Part shown: positions 1-14,602 of the stretch, one piece after another
Layout: every line of letters begins with the position of its first letter
Position numbering within the stretch: position 1 is the stretch's first letter
Program-made: the position numbers and the translations under genes
Origin: Pachyseris speciosa
Taxonomy: Eukaryota; Cnidaria; Anthozoa; Scleractinia; Pachyseridae
Assembly (NCBI GenBank): GCA_016490735.1
Contig: JAEMWC010000131.1
Coordinates: 701,001 to 765,000 of the forward strand
DNA length: 64,000 nucleotides
Direction of reading: 5' to 3'
The notes under the pieces: generated by a model
Seen by the model: only the letters and a program-made list of their open reading frames with translations
The model's database searches: none
What the model was told of the DNA's origin: nothing

Positions 1-18
1 ACGTTACAACTGCAGTAC

Positions 19-3000
19 CTAGCCCAGCTTCATCATGTCTCTTGTTCGCAACAAGGTGTTCTCCATAAGCAATTGACAGCTCCTGTAATTAGAGGAACAG
101 GCACGGTGTTTTATTTACATATACACTTCCATTAGCAGCCTTTCCCTTGCAAAGTACACCTCTTGAAGACTCAACAGAAGGGAAAAACGCTCCTTTATGA
201 CGGGGTGTTGGTCTGGGAGACGGTGCGCTTTCAAGCTGACGGTTGATGTTTCGAGGCTAGGCTCTGTCTTCAATTGTTGACATCCAAGAAAATGGAATCC
301 ACATTTTACTGCTTTCTGTGTTGTGGGTGGGGGAGACCTTGCGATGGACTAGCATTCCAACAAGAGGAGGGGTGGGAAGCAAAACAATACTCGTCCTTGT
401 TGTTTCATGGTCGAGCACCCCAGTAGGGGAGGGGCGGGGAAGTAAAACAAACAAACAACAAATTTCTACTTGGTTCATAAAACATATAAGTGTACAAGTC
501 GACTGTGTAGTAAGAGAGGGATTAAAATGGTTTTTGTCGCACCCGTGCGACAATAATTGCGGTGTTTGTCAGTCACTAAGCCGTATCAGCCCACCTTACG
601 TTGCTCACTGGATTTTGGATAAAGTTTCAGTGCCTCCCTAAACAGACAGTGCTCTTTCACAAGTGAAACAAGCTCCTCAAAATGTTCAGCACCTGAAAAA
701 AAAAAATGCACAGGAACCCCACTTAGTCCCAGGGATGCAGAAAGACGGAAAACTATCTCTTCGCCTACTCTTTGAAGAGTAAACCCAGATAAGCAACAAA
801 CTGTGTACAGTACAAACGCATGTTTGTATTTCTAACTCCAAGAATACATACAAAGATCACTTTTCCAAAATGAATGTAACTACGAGTTGGGTAATCTGTG
901 CAAAAATAACACTACCTGTCAGTAAGGTGCACATACCGCATGTAATTACGACTGTAAGAGGAAGCAGGTCACCCTGTGCAAAAATAACACTACCAGTAAA
1001 GGGCACATACGTACCGCACAAACTCAAGTGCTGAATCGCTCGGCTGTACCGTCTGAGGTACTTGTCGATAGTGAATCTCTGCAAATTACTCTCCATCTTG
1101 CGTAAATTATTTAAAAATGGAAGATATTCCTTTGGATCCTGAAACAGAAAGAATGTGGAATAAGAATAATAATTATTTTTTTAATGAAACCATCAAACTG
1201 AGTTTCTGCGTACCTTCTGAGATTTTTCAGCGACCATGAGAACCAGCTCAAAGTCGTACATTCCAAGCGCTACGTCATACATTTGATTGACGTCCACGAG
1301 AAAGAGGACATATTTAAGGGCTTCCTCTGACGTCACGCATTCATTTTCTGTTGTATTTAAAGGGTTGGCTGAAATGAAAGCAAAGAAAAGTTAAGTGCTG
1401 AATTTTTTTGACAAAACATTAGAATTACTCTTTAATTTGCGACGGTTTTCTATTCGATGCGAAATAATTATCTGACAAATCATTGAAATTAATGATCGTG
1501 GGCCAAGGGGACAACCTCGTTCCCAGGTTCCTCTCTATTCCCCCCTCGCGAAAGTACCCTAGTTCGGCTGATCACGTGCCCATGTGTACAAATCAAATCC
1601 GCACAGGGGGTGGGTCCTCGACTTAGTGGAGACAAACTTTAACTTTCCTGCCCCTCTCTTCAATCACTTTTTTTGGAATCTGCAAAACAAGACATGTGAC
1701 CAGCCGCAACCAGTGTACTCTCTTGATGGAGGAAGAGTGAGGACCCTGGGAACGAGGTTGCCAAGGAGACAGTACGTACCTTTCAAATCTTTGATGATGG
1801 TGAGAGTTTTTTCTAAAGCCGGGTCAGTCTTCTTCACGTGCGTCGTTAATATGGCAAGAAGGTACCTGCAAAGAAAAGGGAACGAAGACGCTCTAAAAAG
1901 ACTGCCACAATATACACAACTCTGCAAAAGGAAAGCAACAATCCAACGTGAACACTGAGAAAGAAACATACTTGTTATGTCCAGCATTTTCTAACGTTTC
2001 ACGTATGGCATCACAGACTCGATCAACTTTACTGCCATCACAAGCTGACGCGTCAGATCTGGTGGGAGGAGATAAATGTTTATAATGCTTCAGTTCACTA
2101 CAGCCCTAGTGAAACGGTGCATGATAGTCGATGATAGTTGAAGAGTCTTAAACTATCATCAACTATCATCGACTATCGTGCGCGTGGGACCATCATTGAG
2201 TAGGTTCAAAGTGAAGAGATTATGATAGTCGATGATAGTGTATGATAGTTGGTGGTCAAACGATAGCGCGTGTTTCAACTATCATCGACTATCATCGACT
2301 ATCTTGCGCCGTTTGACCAGGGTTTAACAGCTACGTACATGCACTGTGGAATAGAATTTTCACAAGGTACTGTTCGTTTTCTGCGTTTTTCCACATGTTG
2401 TTACCACTACAACAACAACGACAGCAACATGGACAATATATACATACATTTGTCTTGTCTCTGAATAGTAATCTGCGTACATCGAGACAGTTACATCTTC
2501 TTCCCTTAAAAGCAAAACAAATAAAAAAAGGGTAAGTCACATCAACAGAGTACAACAAGGGTTGAGTGTTCTCAATCACCTGCCTGAGAGTCAGGTGCGG
2601 GAGTGCTGCCAGAAGCCTGTTTCAGATCAGAATACAAGATTTTCCATCTCCTATTTAAAATATTTTCCAACTTTTATCTAAAATGGCAAAAATCTACAGC
2701 TGTACTTTCACACCTTTGGAACGGCAGCTAAAGCACCCCGTCCCTGTTTGAAAGTGGACATGTTTAATTGTGTCAGTTATTCAGACATTTGGGGTCGCAT
2801 AGAAACCGAACCTTGTCTTAACCTCTCTTCTCAAATTGCATAAGACAAGCACTCGTTGTATTATCTAATGAACTGAGTGAACAAAAAACAAAAACAAAAA
2901 CCGACAAAACAATACGTACTTGAGGTCAGACAGGAAGAGATTAATGAAGTTCACAGAATTCACTTGTCCGATAAATGACTCCAGATTATCGAGGAAGAGC

Positions 3001-6000
3001 TGTTAACAAAAATGGTATAATTGGTACAACGCAAATCATTTGTGGGTTTCTGCATCGTGAAATAGCTTGGCCTCTTGGCTAACGTGGCATTTCGTTAAGT
3101 TCTGCTCAGGTTTGCCAGTAGTCATTAATACAAATAAGTGAAAAGAGACAACGAAAGGGACCAGCCATGAACTAGCGACCCTCAGATCCCCCGGGGGGGG
3201 GGGGGAACTTCCTAGTAATAGGCTAATGGGGATGTGCCGCTGGATGGAGTCGCATTTTCACGACTGGATTGACTATAATGGGGTTGCATTTTCAATAGAG
3301 TTACTAGAATGGGGTCGCACATTTTCGGGATTTTACGGGTAAATGTACCAGAATGTTTGTACTATAGGTGAAAAGTAAAGTGTTCTACATTCAGTTTAAC
3401 AATGTGTATATTCATTTTAGGATGACCTACTTAAAGTCTGAACAAGGTAGATGCTTAAACAGAAAGTAACTAAGTTGGGATCACGAAAAAAACATTTGCC
3501 CAAAAGTGACTAAGATGGGGTTTATATTTGGCCACAGAATAGACTATAATGGGGTAGGGGTTCTGAGAGGCCAGCGGCACATACCCAGCAAAAATTTACC
3601 CAAGTCATCCCCGGGATCAGATCGTCTAACCGAACTTCCAACACATCTGCCACTACACAACAGCTCCTCTTACATCTCTACTTACATTTTGCCTTTCTCG
3701 AAATTTGACAATATCATCGACGCTTATACCTGGGGTTTGTGGTCGTGTATCAAATTCAGGTTGATTCGATGCCGCCGCATGGCTATAAAAGCATCTCTGT
3801 AGTGAAGTCTGAACAAAAAAGCAAACATACGTATCAACAAGACATGGTATAACAGGCCAGTGGCGACTTTAAACACACCGACAATGACGACGGCGGGAAG
3901 GTCACCACGAGCCAAACAGTTCATTGGGAAAAACAGTGGCTATGCACATGCAAAATAAACTTCAAAACCATCGGCTCTTTCCACAACAAAAAGCAACTCA
4001 TTGCTACTCCGCCCATCCCCAGATGGGTGCAGTCTTTTGTCTAAAGGCTTTCTTGACGGTTCTATAACACCCATATATACCTTATTGTAGGCAATTAACG
4101 ATGCACGTTGACAACGCGAAGAAAATTTACGTTACACAAAATTAACGCGAATTTTTCCAAAAGTTAGATTTACATACATCAAATTAACGCGAACTTGTGG
4201 AAAACAATATGCGCCTAACTTTATTTTATATGAGTTTGTTGCAATACAAACGTCTCAACATAAATCTAAAGGGAAACTGAAAACAGCAGCATTTCCAGTC
4301 ATTGTTAGCTCATTGTTATCATGTCATAAAACAAGTGCTCCGTAAATGGATATAGAGAGCTATCCTCTCGGGGAAACGGATCAATACGAAGACCATTCGA
4401 AAGACATTATGAACTCAAGAACTGTCAGATAGTGACTCCGAGGCATTGATAGAGGAGATATGAGCTGACGAGGTTTTGTTATTGAAATAAAGGTGCTGTA
4501 AAACAACAATGATGCAAAATAGTGTGATTTAAATTAACATGGACGTAAATTAAGATGCATTAAATTAACGCGATATTTTAGAATTCGCGTTAATAAAGTG
4601 CATCGTATCATCTGGCAGGGTGAAGAGAGCCAAATTAGAGCAAAGCTTCTTTTCTGAAGGAACCAACAGAAGGTCCACGGCTGGAGATGAAAAGATATGG
4701 CTCCTCGGAATCAACCTGGCCCCAGATGTTCAATGAGCGGTTAGCTTTGTCCAGTGGATAAGTCGCTATCCAGCGGATAAAGTGCATACAAACAAATACG
4801 ATTTAGCCGTTGAATGGTGACCTACAAGCTGCACAAAGGTTTCCATTATTTGAACAAATGGGGCCTGGTAGATAAAACTAGACTATCACGCCTTCCGTCC
4901 CCGGAATCTATAGGCTGTGAGTTTTCCTTTTGGTTTAAAGGAGCTCGGTCACGATATTTTGGGTCATTATTAGACATATAAAAAATGCATTTAAATGATG
5001 GGAAACAGTGAAATAACAATTTGTCAGGGAAGATGAGCACCAAAGAGATAAGAATAAATTCTAATATGGCGAGAGTGGTGAAGGATGGAGAAGATTGAAA
5101 CGGATTACAAATTTTCAAAAATTGAGGCTAAACTTTTCAACCATAAGACGGCGTGGCGTAGCTCGTTTAACGTTCTCAGGTTGTTCAACAAGGTACTCTC
5201 ACAAATCGCAAACTATAAAGTTGTGACACGGTCGCAAAAACAACGTAAATACCGAGTTCAGAGGGCTATACTTTGCTGTACTCACCCATCCAAGCACTTC
5301 TGCAAATAGGAAAGCACCAGCGATCGCGGGTGTATCGTCTCCAGATTACCACGAGGCATCTGACAACAAAGTTTGTAAATGTCAGACACACAAATTGATA
5401 GGATAAGTGCATATTAATTGCATGTATGTACTAAGTTTGTCGTTCATAATTATTTAAACTGTCAATGAAACATCTCAAAACTATGGAAAAGCTGACATGC
5501 ATTAACCTGTAGCACGGCTTTTGTGTCCTGTGTAACAGCCACAACTATTCGGGAGCCTCTCTCAACGCGTCGAATATTCTCATCTAAAGGGTGTGGTTTG
5601 TCCTCCACCAATACTGGTAATCCTGAGTTGAAAACAAACAAACAAAACCAACACAGAATGGGCATCAGTAGTATAGGAGGGACCGAATTATCCTCTTTTT
5701 TGAGGGGGAATCTCATTAACGTGAGGGTGAATAAATTAATGAAAGGTGACTTCATGAATAGTAATGGTAACAGATTTATATACTGCACATATCACATAGT
5801 TTCATGGCGGTTTACAACTCTTCTCTAGGGTGAGATCGGACCTCGGGCAGCTGCTATCAGTCCATATTTGATCTCACCCCACCCACCATGAATAAAAGAG
5901 GATACTTTGGTCCCTACTGCACTACAGGCATCGAAATGGGAAATAACAATGATACTATCCGAGTAACAAAACATTACAGCCTTCCGCTGAGTTCTACAGT

Positions 6001-9000
6001 CACGGGAACAGATGTTTGCTCGAAAATGGCCAGTAGTGAAATTAATGGAATCCAACAACGTCGACATAAGTTGCAAGAAAGTAGCGCTTCCCATCCTTTA
6101 TGTTTTCAATTACGTATGGGCGAAGAGCGAAATAGTTGAAAATAAAAAAAGAGGTTTAGACGAGGCCTCAGTAAAGATCTCTCAAAACGAAATAAAAGAT
6201 GAGGCGTGTCTGTGGCCTACCTCGAGTGCTTGGTAACAGACTGATACAACGCAGTGTATGCGCATGCGTTGTCAGTAGAAGAAATTCATCGTGAACAGCA
6301 AAGGACGTGCAGTTTGATGACACCTGGAAAGCAGAAAGATACAGGAGTTAGGGCAAAACTAATCCACAGTGTGAGTGTGCCTTGGGAAAAAAGACTTGAT
6401 AATCTGTGACATCTTACTACTTGTTATTAGTTATTCCTGCATAAATATCAAACAAACGCATATGAAAAGAAGGAATGGAACCCAAATGAATGAGGAATAC
6501 ATGTAGTCATTATGGGTTTTGGGAAGAAAAGAAAATAACACTCTACCTCTTTGTTATTTACATATAACCTTGAATGTTCGGTGAGCCCTAGGGCAACTTC
6601 CTACAAGGATGAGAAAAAAAGCGTTAGCTCTGATAAACTTAAATATCTTCTGCTTTGAAAAACAAGTTATGATTGAAGAAAATTGAAACTCTGGACTTTT
6701 CTTACAGGCTGTTTGGTTGGGTATGACATGCAAAACAGCTTGACACATTAGGGTAACAGCCTCAGGACCCCATGTTGAGGGCTTGTATTAAGACCTCTAT
6801 GGTAGCACTCTGTATTCAACTGATTGTAACTACGTGCTTGGCTAAACAGTGTATATTTATTTATTTAGAAGCTTCCGTCACGCATACAATGACTCAACAA
6901 GAAAAAAAAAAGATGATGAAGGCATGACGAGGGGTAGGCGAACGGACACAGAGGTCCCAGTGAGGCCGACCTGACACACTTACAATAAATACAATACATA
7001 TATACTAATAGATACAATACTGCATGATACATATACAAGTGATAAACTATATAAATGAATGACATGCATAGCTATATAAATGTATAACGTCTAAGATTAG
7101 CAGCAGTCCTGCCTCAATGATCTGCAATGTGGGCATATTGTTTTCCATGATCATATGCGTTCAGAGTCAAAGTAACTTTCTAGTTTATTAAAGTACAGCT
7201 TATAAAGTTGGTTTTTGAAAGACGTAAAGGACGGAGATTGCCTTAGGTCTACAGGTTAGATTGTTCCAGAGTAATACAATTCTATTAAAATAAGAGTGTC
7301 TCAATAGGGAGATCCTGAAGGGTCAGGGGCAGAGATTTAAAGCAGAAGAGCCGCCCCTACTGTGGCTGCAGTTGAAGGGTACATAATCTTCTAGGGGAAC
7401 ATCATATTTACCATTAACTGCTTGTAGAAGAAGCACAGATCCTTACAATCATGCCAGTAAGAAATTGGAAGCATGTGCAAAGAAATAAGGCGAGACTTGT
7501 AGCTAGGTCTTAGATCGAGATTAGTATTATTATTTGAACTGCCTGGCACAGCTTTAGGTCACTTATAAAAGATTGTGGAGCCCAGACCTCACTAGCGTAC
7601 CCCATGTGAGATTGTACAAAGGTGAGGTACAACATCCTCTTACGGTCAGGCCCTAACAGCACACAGTGGCGGCGCAGGAAGCCAAGCATCCGATTTGCTT
7701 TGGCAGCTACAAAGCCTTGGCTGGGGAATACTCGGTGGCAGATATCTTCCATGCCAAACAAACCTCATTTCCAACTAAAGCTATCTTCATTCTGTGGCAT
7801 GGTTGAGGCAGAGTTACTTCCTCTCCATGAGTGTTTATCCATGGTGAAAAACTAGCTTGATTTTTATCTGAAAGCAACGGAGAGGAGAGTAATACTTTAA
7901 GTTGGGCAAATTTCTAAAACCAAAGCTGAGTGGCTTTCAACAATGTGGGAACTCAGCGACTTACACAGAGGTAGCAACGATCACCTGTGTTTTCACATCC
8001 CTCCATGAACATTTAGCTCATGACAACTAACAGAACGACATGAAAAACAAAAACCACTTAATTGGATCGAAATCCACAAGGGGCAGGACTATGGCCTTGT
8101 CACTCTGTTAAAAAATAAAACTTTCAGGTTGAGTTGACGGGATGCAAAGAATTCTGGTCTCATGTAAGATGTACAGTCCTGGCTGCATCCCTGATACCTG
8201 AGTTGTATCTGAGCAAAGTTCCACTCATGAGCTCCACAAACACAGATCCCGAGTATGGGCTGGTAGACAAGCGAAGGACTGGCTCCTCTGTTGCAGTCTT
8301 ATGCCTAAAAGGGAAAGAAGAGATGCTGTGTATGTGGGATTTAGATTACAATCACTGACAGGGATTGTTCCGAAATTAAATAAAACCAACAAGAATCTTG
8401 GAGTGAGATGGTAGACCATTCCAGGGATATATGGGTGACAGTTTGTTTGGTTTATCCCAGATTTAGTTTGCGTGGAGCATATGGCATGATGTGTTTGGCC
8501 TAAGGACTTAACATGTAAGCTGCCAGCAGGCCTTAAACCACTAAAAATGTCATTGGTTAATAACTTGTAAAATAATGATCAACTCACTGAGCCCACCAAA
8601 CATTTGACGGGCCAACATTTAGTTCATGCCAGTCAGACTGATGAGTCCATTGGCCAATCGATTCATTAACCAACCAAGCAATCACAGGAGGCAGGATGGC
8701 CTAGCAGTAAGGGCGCTGGATTTCAATGCCATTGCCCCTGGCTGCTAGCTGGTGTTGTTCTGGGTAGTCCCTGGTTCAACTCCTCAGTCATCCTTGTAAA
8801 TAGCCAACTGGTTTGCCTCCTTACAGTTGGGGTTTTTATCATGTTATGTTTATTTGAATTATTTGTTTCTGATCACATACTTGTAAAGCACATTTGACCA
8901 TGTCTACATGTTAATTTGTGCTATAGAAATATTAATTATTATTATTATTAATATTATTATTATTATCATTATTAATAAGCCAGTATGTCAATTACTTGTT

Positions 9001-12000
9001 TATTGATAAAACACTCGGGAGCACAAAATCCTAGGCTAAAAGGCTCATAAAATCATCCCTTTGATTTACCTTGCACATCACAATGAAAACAAATATAACT
9101 GCAACACAAACCTGATAATAATCCTTTTGGCATCATTTTCTGTTGAAATCTCCAGTTCACAGATTATGTCCGCTTGGTTCATCTCATCCCACCCCACTGC
9201 TATAAGGGTGCCCTTCTTCCACCAGATCAACTGATGCCAGCTCAAAGGGCCTCTCCACACTGTTGGGTGATCTGTAGTGTCTATGCTGTCATGCACACAG
9301 AAGATAAATTGAATGCAGTTATTTTTCAGTTGCTCAAGTGTCCCAAAGGCTGCTTGTTCTAACCATAGTTACTAACTATGTTCTAACACATAAAAATTAC
9401 AATAGATGTGGGTAATTTTGGCTGGAAAAAATAAAGTAGGACATGTAAAGGGAAAAGATCAATAATCAAAATAGAGACACCTAATTTCGTTTGCAAAGAA
9501 TGGTGTTTAAGAGAGAATATTGGAGAACATGAAAACAGTAAACTGTGTAAGGACAATTTGGTGTTCATTTGCACTTGTACCACTTTCCTGAATGCTAGAG
9601 GTCTCTCATTTCAAGTTTTTGTTTTCAGTGACTTTCTGAATCACTGTGGTCATGAACAACTGGTATTATCTATTCAAGGTCATTGATCATTTCTGGGCAC
9701 AAAGTAAGGCATGAGGGATAATTGAGTCAAGGAAAAGGGTGGATGGATGGGAACAGCAACTAAAATGTGGTATGAATTTGAAAACAATCACCAGCTACTT
9801 TAGCTATGATTGAAAGCATCACTGAAGTACCTGTAAGTTCCCACAAGCCTGGGTGCATTCCCAGGAGGTTTAAATTCTTCCTTAATGCCATTTTCGGCCT
9901 GTGACTTGTACAGAGCTACATGGCCATTGGACAAGAGAACTGCCATGTCATTACACATGGATGGTGGACCAAAGCTGACAATCAAGGCTGGTGATGACAA
10001 CTCGATAGTGCTTGCCGACATTGGAGGAGGAACAACCATGTGCTTCATTGGAGTCAACAGCAATTTGGCTGCAAACAAATAAGGTAAAATTGATAGAAAC
10101 TGATAACCCAATGCAAATAGCTTCACCAATGCCACAGTGGGATTAGGGTATATCTGGACTATGACCTGTTTAGGTTAACATTATTAATGGCATGATCAAG
10201 TTGGGTTGAAAAAAGCCTGCTCTGGACAAGAATACCGCACTAACCTCCATCTATCACTGCTACCATGGAGACATTCTCCTCGCAAGCTCCTTCACTGTGC
10301 ATTGTATTCCAGCACCAAGAATAACAGAAGTATTGTCCTCCTGTGGCAACAATAATACCAACATATAGATGAGTGTAAGGAAATTGAACCCAAAGAGGCA
10401 GCATTCTGGGTGCCAGATTCCAAAGTATGAAGTCACGAGGATTATGACAACAACCCACCCTCTTGCCCACTGAAATAAATGCCTTGAATGAGTTGGCAGT
10501 ACAATAAAGATCAGATTCAGTTGAGATAAGTTAGGATAGAGTCCTTTGCTGGTACAGTCAAACCTCAATTATCCAGACCTCAATTATCCAGAATTCTCAA
10601 TTATCCGGACTATAGGACGTATGCATGTTACATAATCACCGCCATGTTGGTGTACCGTGAACAAAAGATTTCTCATTAGCTTCTTTTGTTATTGTCCACC
10701 AACATGGCTGCCAACCCATTGTCATTTGAATCTCTGGAGACTGGTTGCATATCCTCTTTTACCTCTGGTCCCAGATTGTTTCATAATTATTTAGAAAGCA
10801 TGATGAAGATCCCTAGAAAACTATCATTATGATTGATTGTTAATTTAGGCATTGAAAAAGAGTGTTTGAAACAGGTTTGTTTTCCTTCCAAAGAGTGAAT
10901 GCTTTAGTTAAACTGTTTGCATGGAGTTTTTTTTATGATACCATATGCTATCGCATTAAATTCTGATTTCCTAATTGATTCAGTTCAATGTATTTTGTCT
11001 CATTAATATTCATACTTTCGATTATCTGGACTCTTGATTATCCAGACTACACTGTAATTACTCCAGTCCCAGCAAGTCTAGATAATCGAGGTTCGACTGT
11101 ATACATGTACCATTTTTTTATTTATATTTTTTATTGCAACACAAACAAGACAAACACTACTTACAATACCACTAACGATACATTACTTATACTTCTTACT
11201 ATACCATATTAATATTCCTTAGAGTACAATTTTTACACTACTTTTACAGTTTGTTTGTTTTTGATTACACACCTATGTAACTAGTGAATTACAATGCAGA
11301 ACGGGTTTCCACTTAGCCTCTAGCATCTTGCTATTATTGTACTTAACAGCAATATGACATTCAGTTTCATATTTTCTTTTAACTAGTTCCTTATAGGAAG
11401 AGAAAAAAGGAAGACTATTATTCCTACGGGAGTTCCATAAAGGTAGCTTACCTAAAACGATTAAGTAGTTAAACAGAGAACATTTAGTATCAGTCTGTGA
11501 AACCAACTAAAATATAAGTGTTTAGCTTGAGTTTCCTTTGTTCTTTGGCTATAGTGAACCAATAAGATTCAAATTCTTCCCAAAATGCACGTGAGTGAAC
11601 ACAATAAAATAATAAATGATCAATTGTCTCCACATCAGTATTGCAAAAAGTGCAAAGATCGCTTTGTATTAAACCTATCTTAGCTAAGTGGGAATTTGTG
11701 AATAAAATGTCATGATTCAGTATTTTGAACTGAAAGCATCTTTTGCACATATGTTTCACAGATACAGGCCCTTATTAATGAGAAGGCCTTTTTTGTTTCC
11801 GCATCATCAATAGAAAATTTAGATTTCAACTTTGTGAAGCCTCTGGACTCTGTCGCCTTACAAGAGATAAGCAAACCATAGAAATCCCTAGATTTGCTAA
11901 GTGCTGGATCAAACGTTTTGTCACCAATTTTAAATTTCAGTGATCTGAGATGATCTTTATTAACTTCATGGCTTCGAATTCTTAGATGACTTGGTACAGT

Positions 12001-14564
12001 GCAACGAACACCAGTCCAGGTCAGAAAGTTGGAATCTTTTAAACCATTATGTTTTGCAAGATTAAAGGACTCTGTGTTACTCAAATATAATCAAATTTTA
12101 AGTCGCTTAAAAGAACAATGTTTGCGCTATTATAATTATTATAAAATATAGGTTTACCGTTTACTCTAATGTTATGATTGTTCCAAATGACTGTTTCACA
12201 TGGACTTACAAGGTCAAATCTAGATCGAAAATCTGACCACCAATGTAACATCTCCTTATAAAATATTGGGAAAATATAGTCATCAATATTATAATCACAG
12301 TGAAGAAAAAATTCTCCACCAAAAGGTATTAGTAAATGTAATAGATACACTTTCCAGGGATAAAAATTATCACTTAAAAATCGTCCGATCCATGAAATTC
12401 GGAGTGAAGAAATTGACGTTGTCAGATCAGTTAGCATGTACCATAATTTGGATGGTTGGGAAAAAAGTTCCTCTAAGACAAACAAGTCTACCTGTGAGAA
12501 TCATCATCCCTGTCTGACATGGTAAGATTGCACTTACCAGAAGTCATTATATGCAAGGTCAAACAAGCTTCAGGATCCCAAGCAAAGCATGCCACTTTGT
12601 CTGTTGGTGACGCTGGGAATTCAATCTGTTGCTTCAAGTACCAGTGGTAATTATTCACGGTCCATAACTGAACTACCAAATGGTACAACAACAAATAATT
12701 ATTTATTGTCAATAACATGGTTGTTAGAAAATTATTATTTTGATCATGCATAGAAAAGATAAGAATATTTACCATAAGACTTTGGGACAAACTCTTGCGT
12801 TGATTCTTTAGATGGCAATTCTTGTGCACACACAGCCAACACTGTGGAATCAATATTCCAGGCCAGTTCCACAACCTTAAAATAAATTTTAAAGTTTTAT
12901 TGGAACCTGTTAGCCACTGAGAAAACAGCAAGCTTAGGGAAGAGAGTAAATATGTAGTTATGTTCAATAGCCATAGACATTCACCAGGAGAGTAAAACAT
13001 TTTTACTTAATTAGTTTTGAATACCTTTACTTCCATCTTTTCAAATGGTAATATAAATTCTCCATGTCTGAGGCCATTTCTTTCAAAGAAAATGATCTCA
13101 CGTCTGTGAGGTTTTCGTTGTGATGAGGCTATCAAGTTACCGGATGGTCTGAAAAGAATATTTAAAAAAGTTGAAAATCAGGAAAATCGAGACATACTGT
13201 AACCACCTTTTTCCTGTGACGTTACATTTACATACTGTATACCTATGTGAAGAATTAATAGTCCTGTGTATAAATTGCTCTGACTAACTTACTTCCAAAA
13301 CAGGGTCTGCTAACTTACTTCCAACACAGGGACTGCTCCAGACCATCAACAGTTTCACTAGTTGAGCTCAGCACCCCTTCTCTGTTCCACACTCTTAACG
13401 TCCTTGAACCTGCAGTTAAACCGTCAGATAGAAGGTTTGAATCAAATACCCAATACAAGCAAAATCATGCACACAATGAAAATTTCACAAGGAATGGATA
13501 ATTTAACTCATAAGAAGTGGTGTTCATGCAAATGTACCTGTTTTGGAATGGATTGAACTGACAACAAATAACTGCCCATCCCCACGCCAGCTGATTCTGG
13601 GTTGTTTATCATCCCATTCAGCAACAGGTCTTGCGGTCTGTATAGAACAATGGAGAAACTTTGTCAGTGTAAGAGGTCTCAGTGTTTCTGGTTGGACTAC
13701 AGTATACATATTGCAACCACATTTAACAATCTTGAAAAACAAAAATTGGTGAAAAAAACAAACAGTCAGAGTTTGAAATGGTTAGGTCAGGAAAATCTTA
13801 CGACAGACTCAGTAACAGCCAGTAACAGGTTATTGTAATTAGCATTAGATTTTGTTTGGGAATTCCAGAATGTTTGGGACATTGGAGATCTATTGTTCAG
13901 AATTAACACACATGGATAAAGTTACATTCAGGTCACAGGAAAACCACACAGTGAGAGGGTACCCTGGGCAAAATCCAACTTCAGTGGATACTGGCAACCT
14001 GATGTAATATGCCTAATTGTCAGGAAAACAAGAGAACTGCATGCACATCTATTCAACAGGCTTGACTTAGTAACTAAAAATAACTGACACACACAAAATC
14101 ACTAACACAATAACCACTGAAAAATCATAAATGGTTTGAACCCAGGAGTCATATCATTTAACTAAATTGTAAGTGAAGCACGTTCGTCTGTCCTGTTTGT
14201 GATGACAATGACTGACGTTCCGACAACCTGAGCAGAAGTCATTATCAGAATCAAGTGATTTGTGTAACATCAGTAGATGGTACAAGTACTCTGGTCATTG
14301 ATCTGATTGGTCAACGAAGTCATGATATTATTGGTCATCTGTCAGTTAACAGTGATGTTATTGGCTATGAAGACTGTAAACCCTGATTAGTGTGTTTTGA
14401 TCCGTCTTTTGTTAGTCAAATGTCCTAGGTGTATTGTTAGTCAAATTAGTCGGTTTGTCTACTTGTTTGTCTGTTGTTGATCAATATCATTAATAAGTCA
14501 TTTGTCTGGTGTGGGAAGCTGTTAATCAAACAATAACCAATGACTGGCTACCATCCCCCCATAC

Positions 14565-14602
<38 letters not shown>

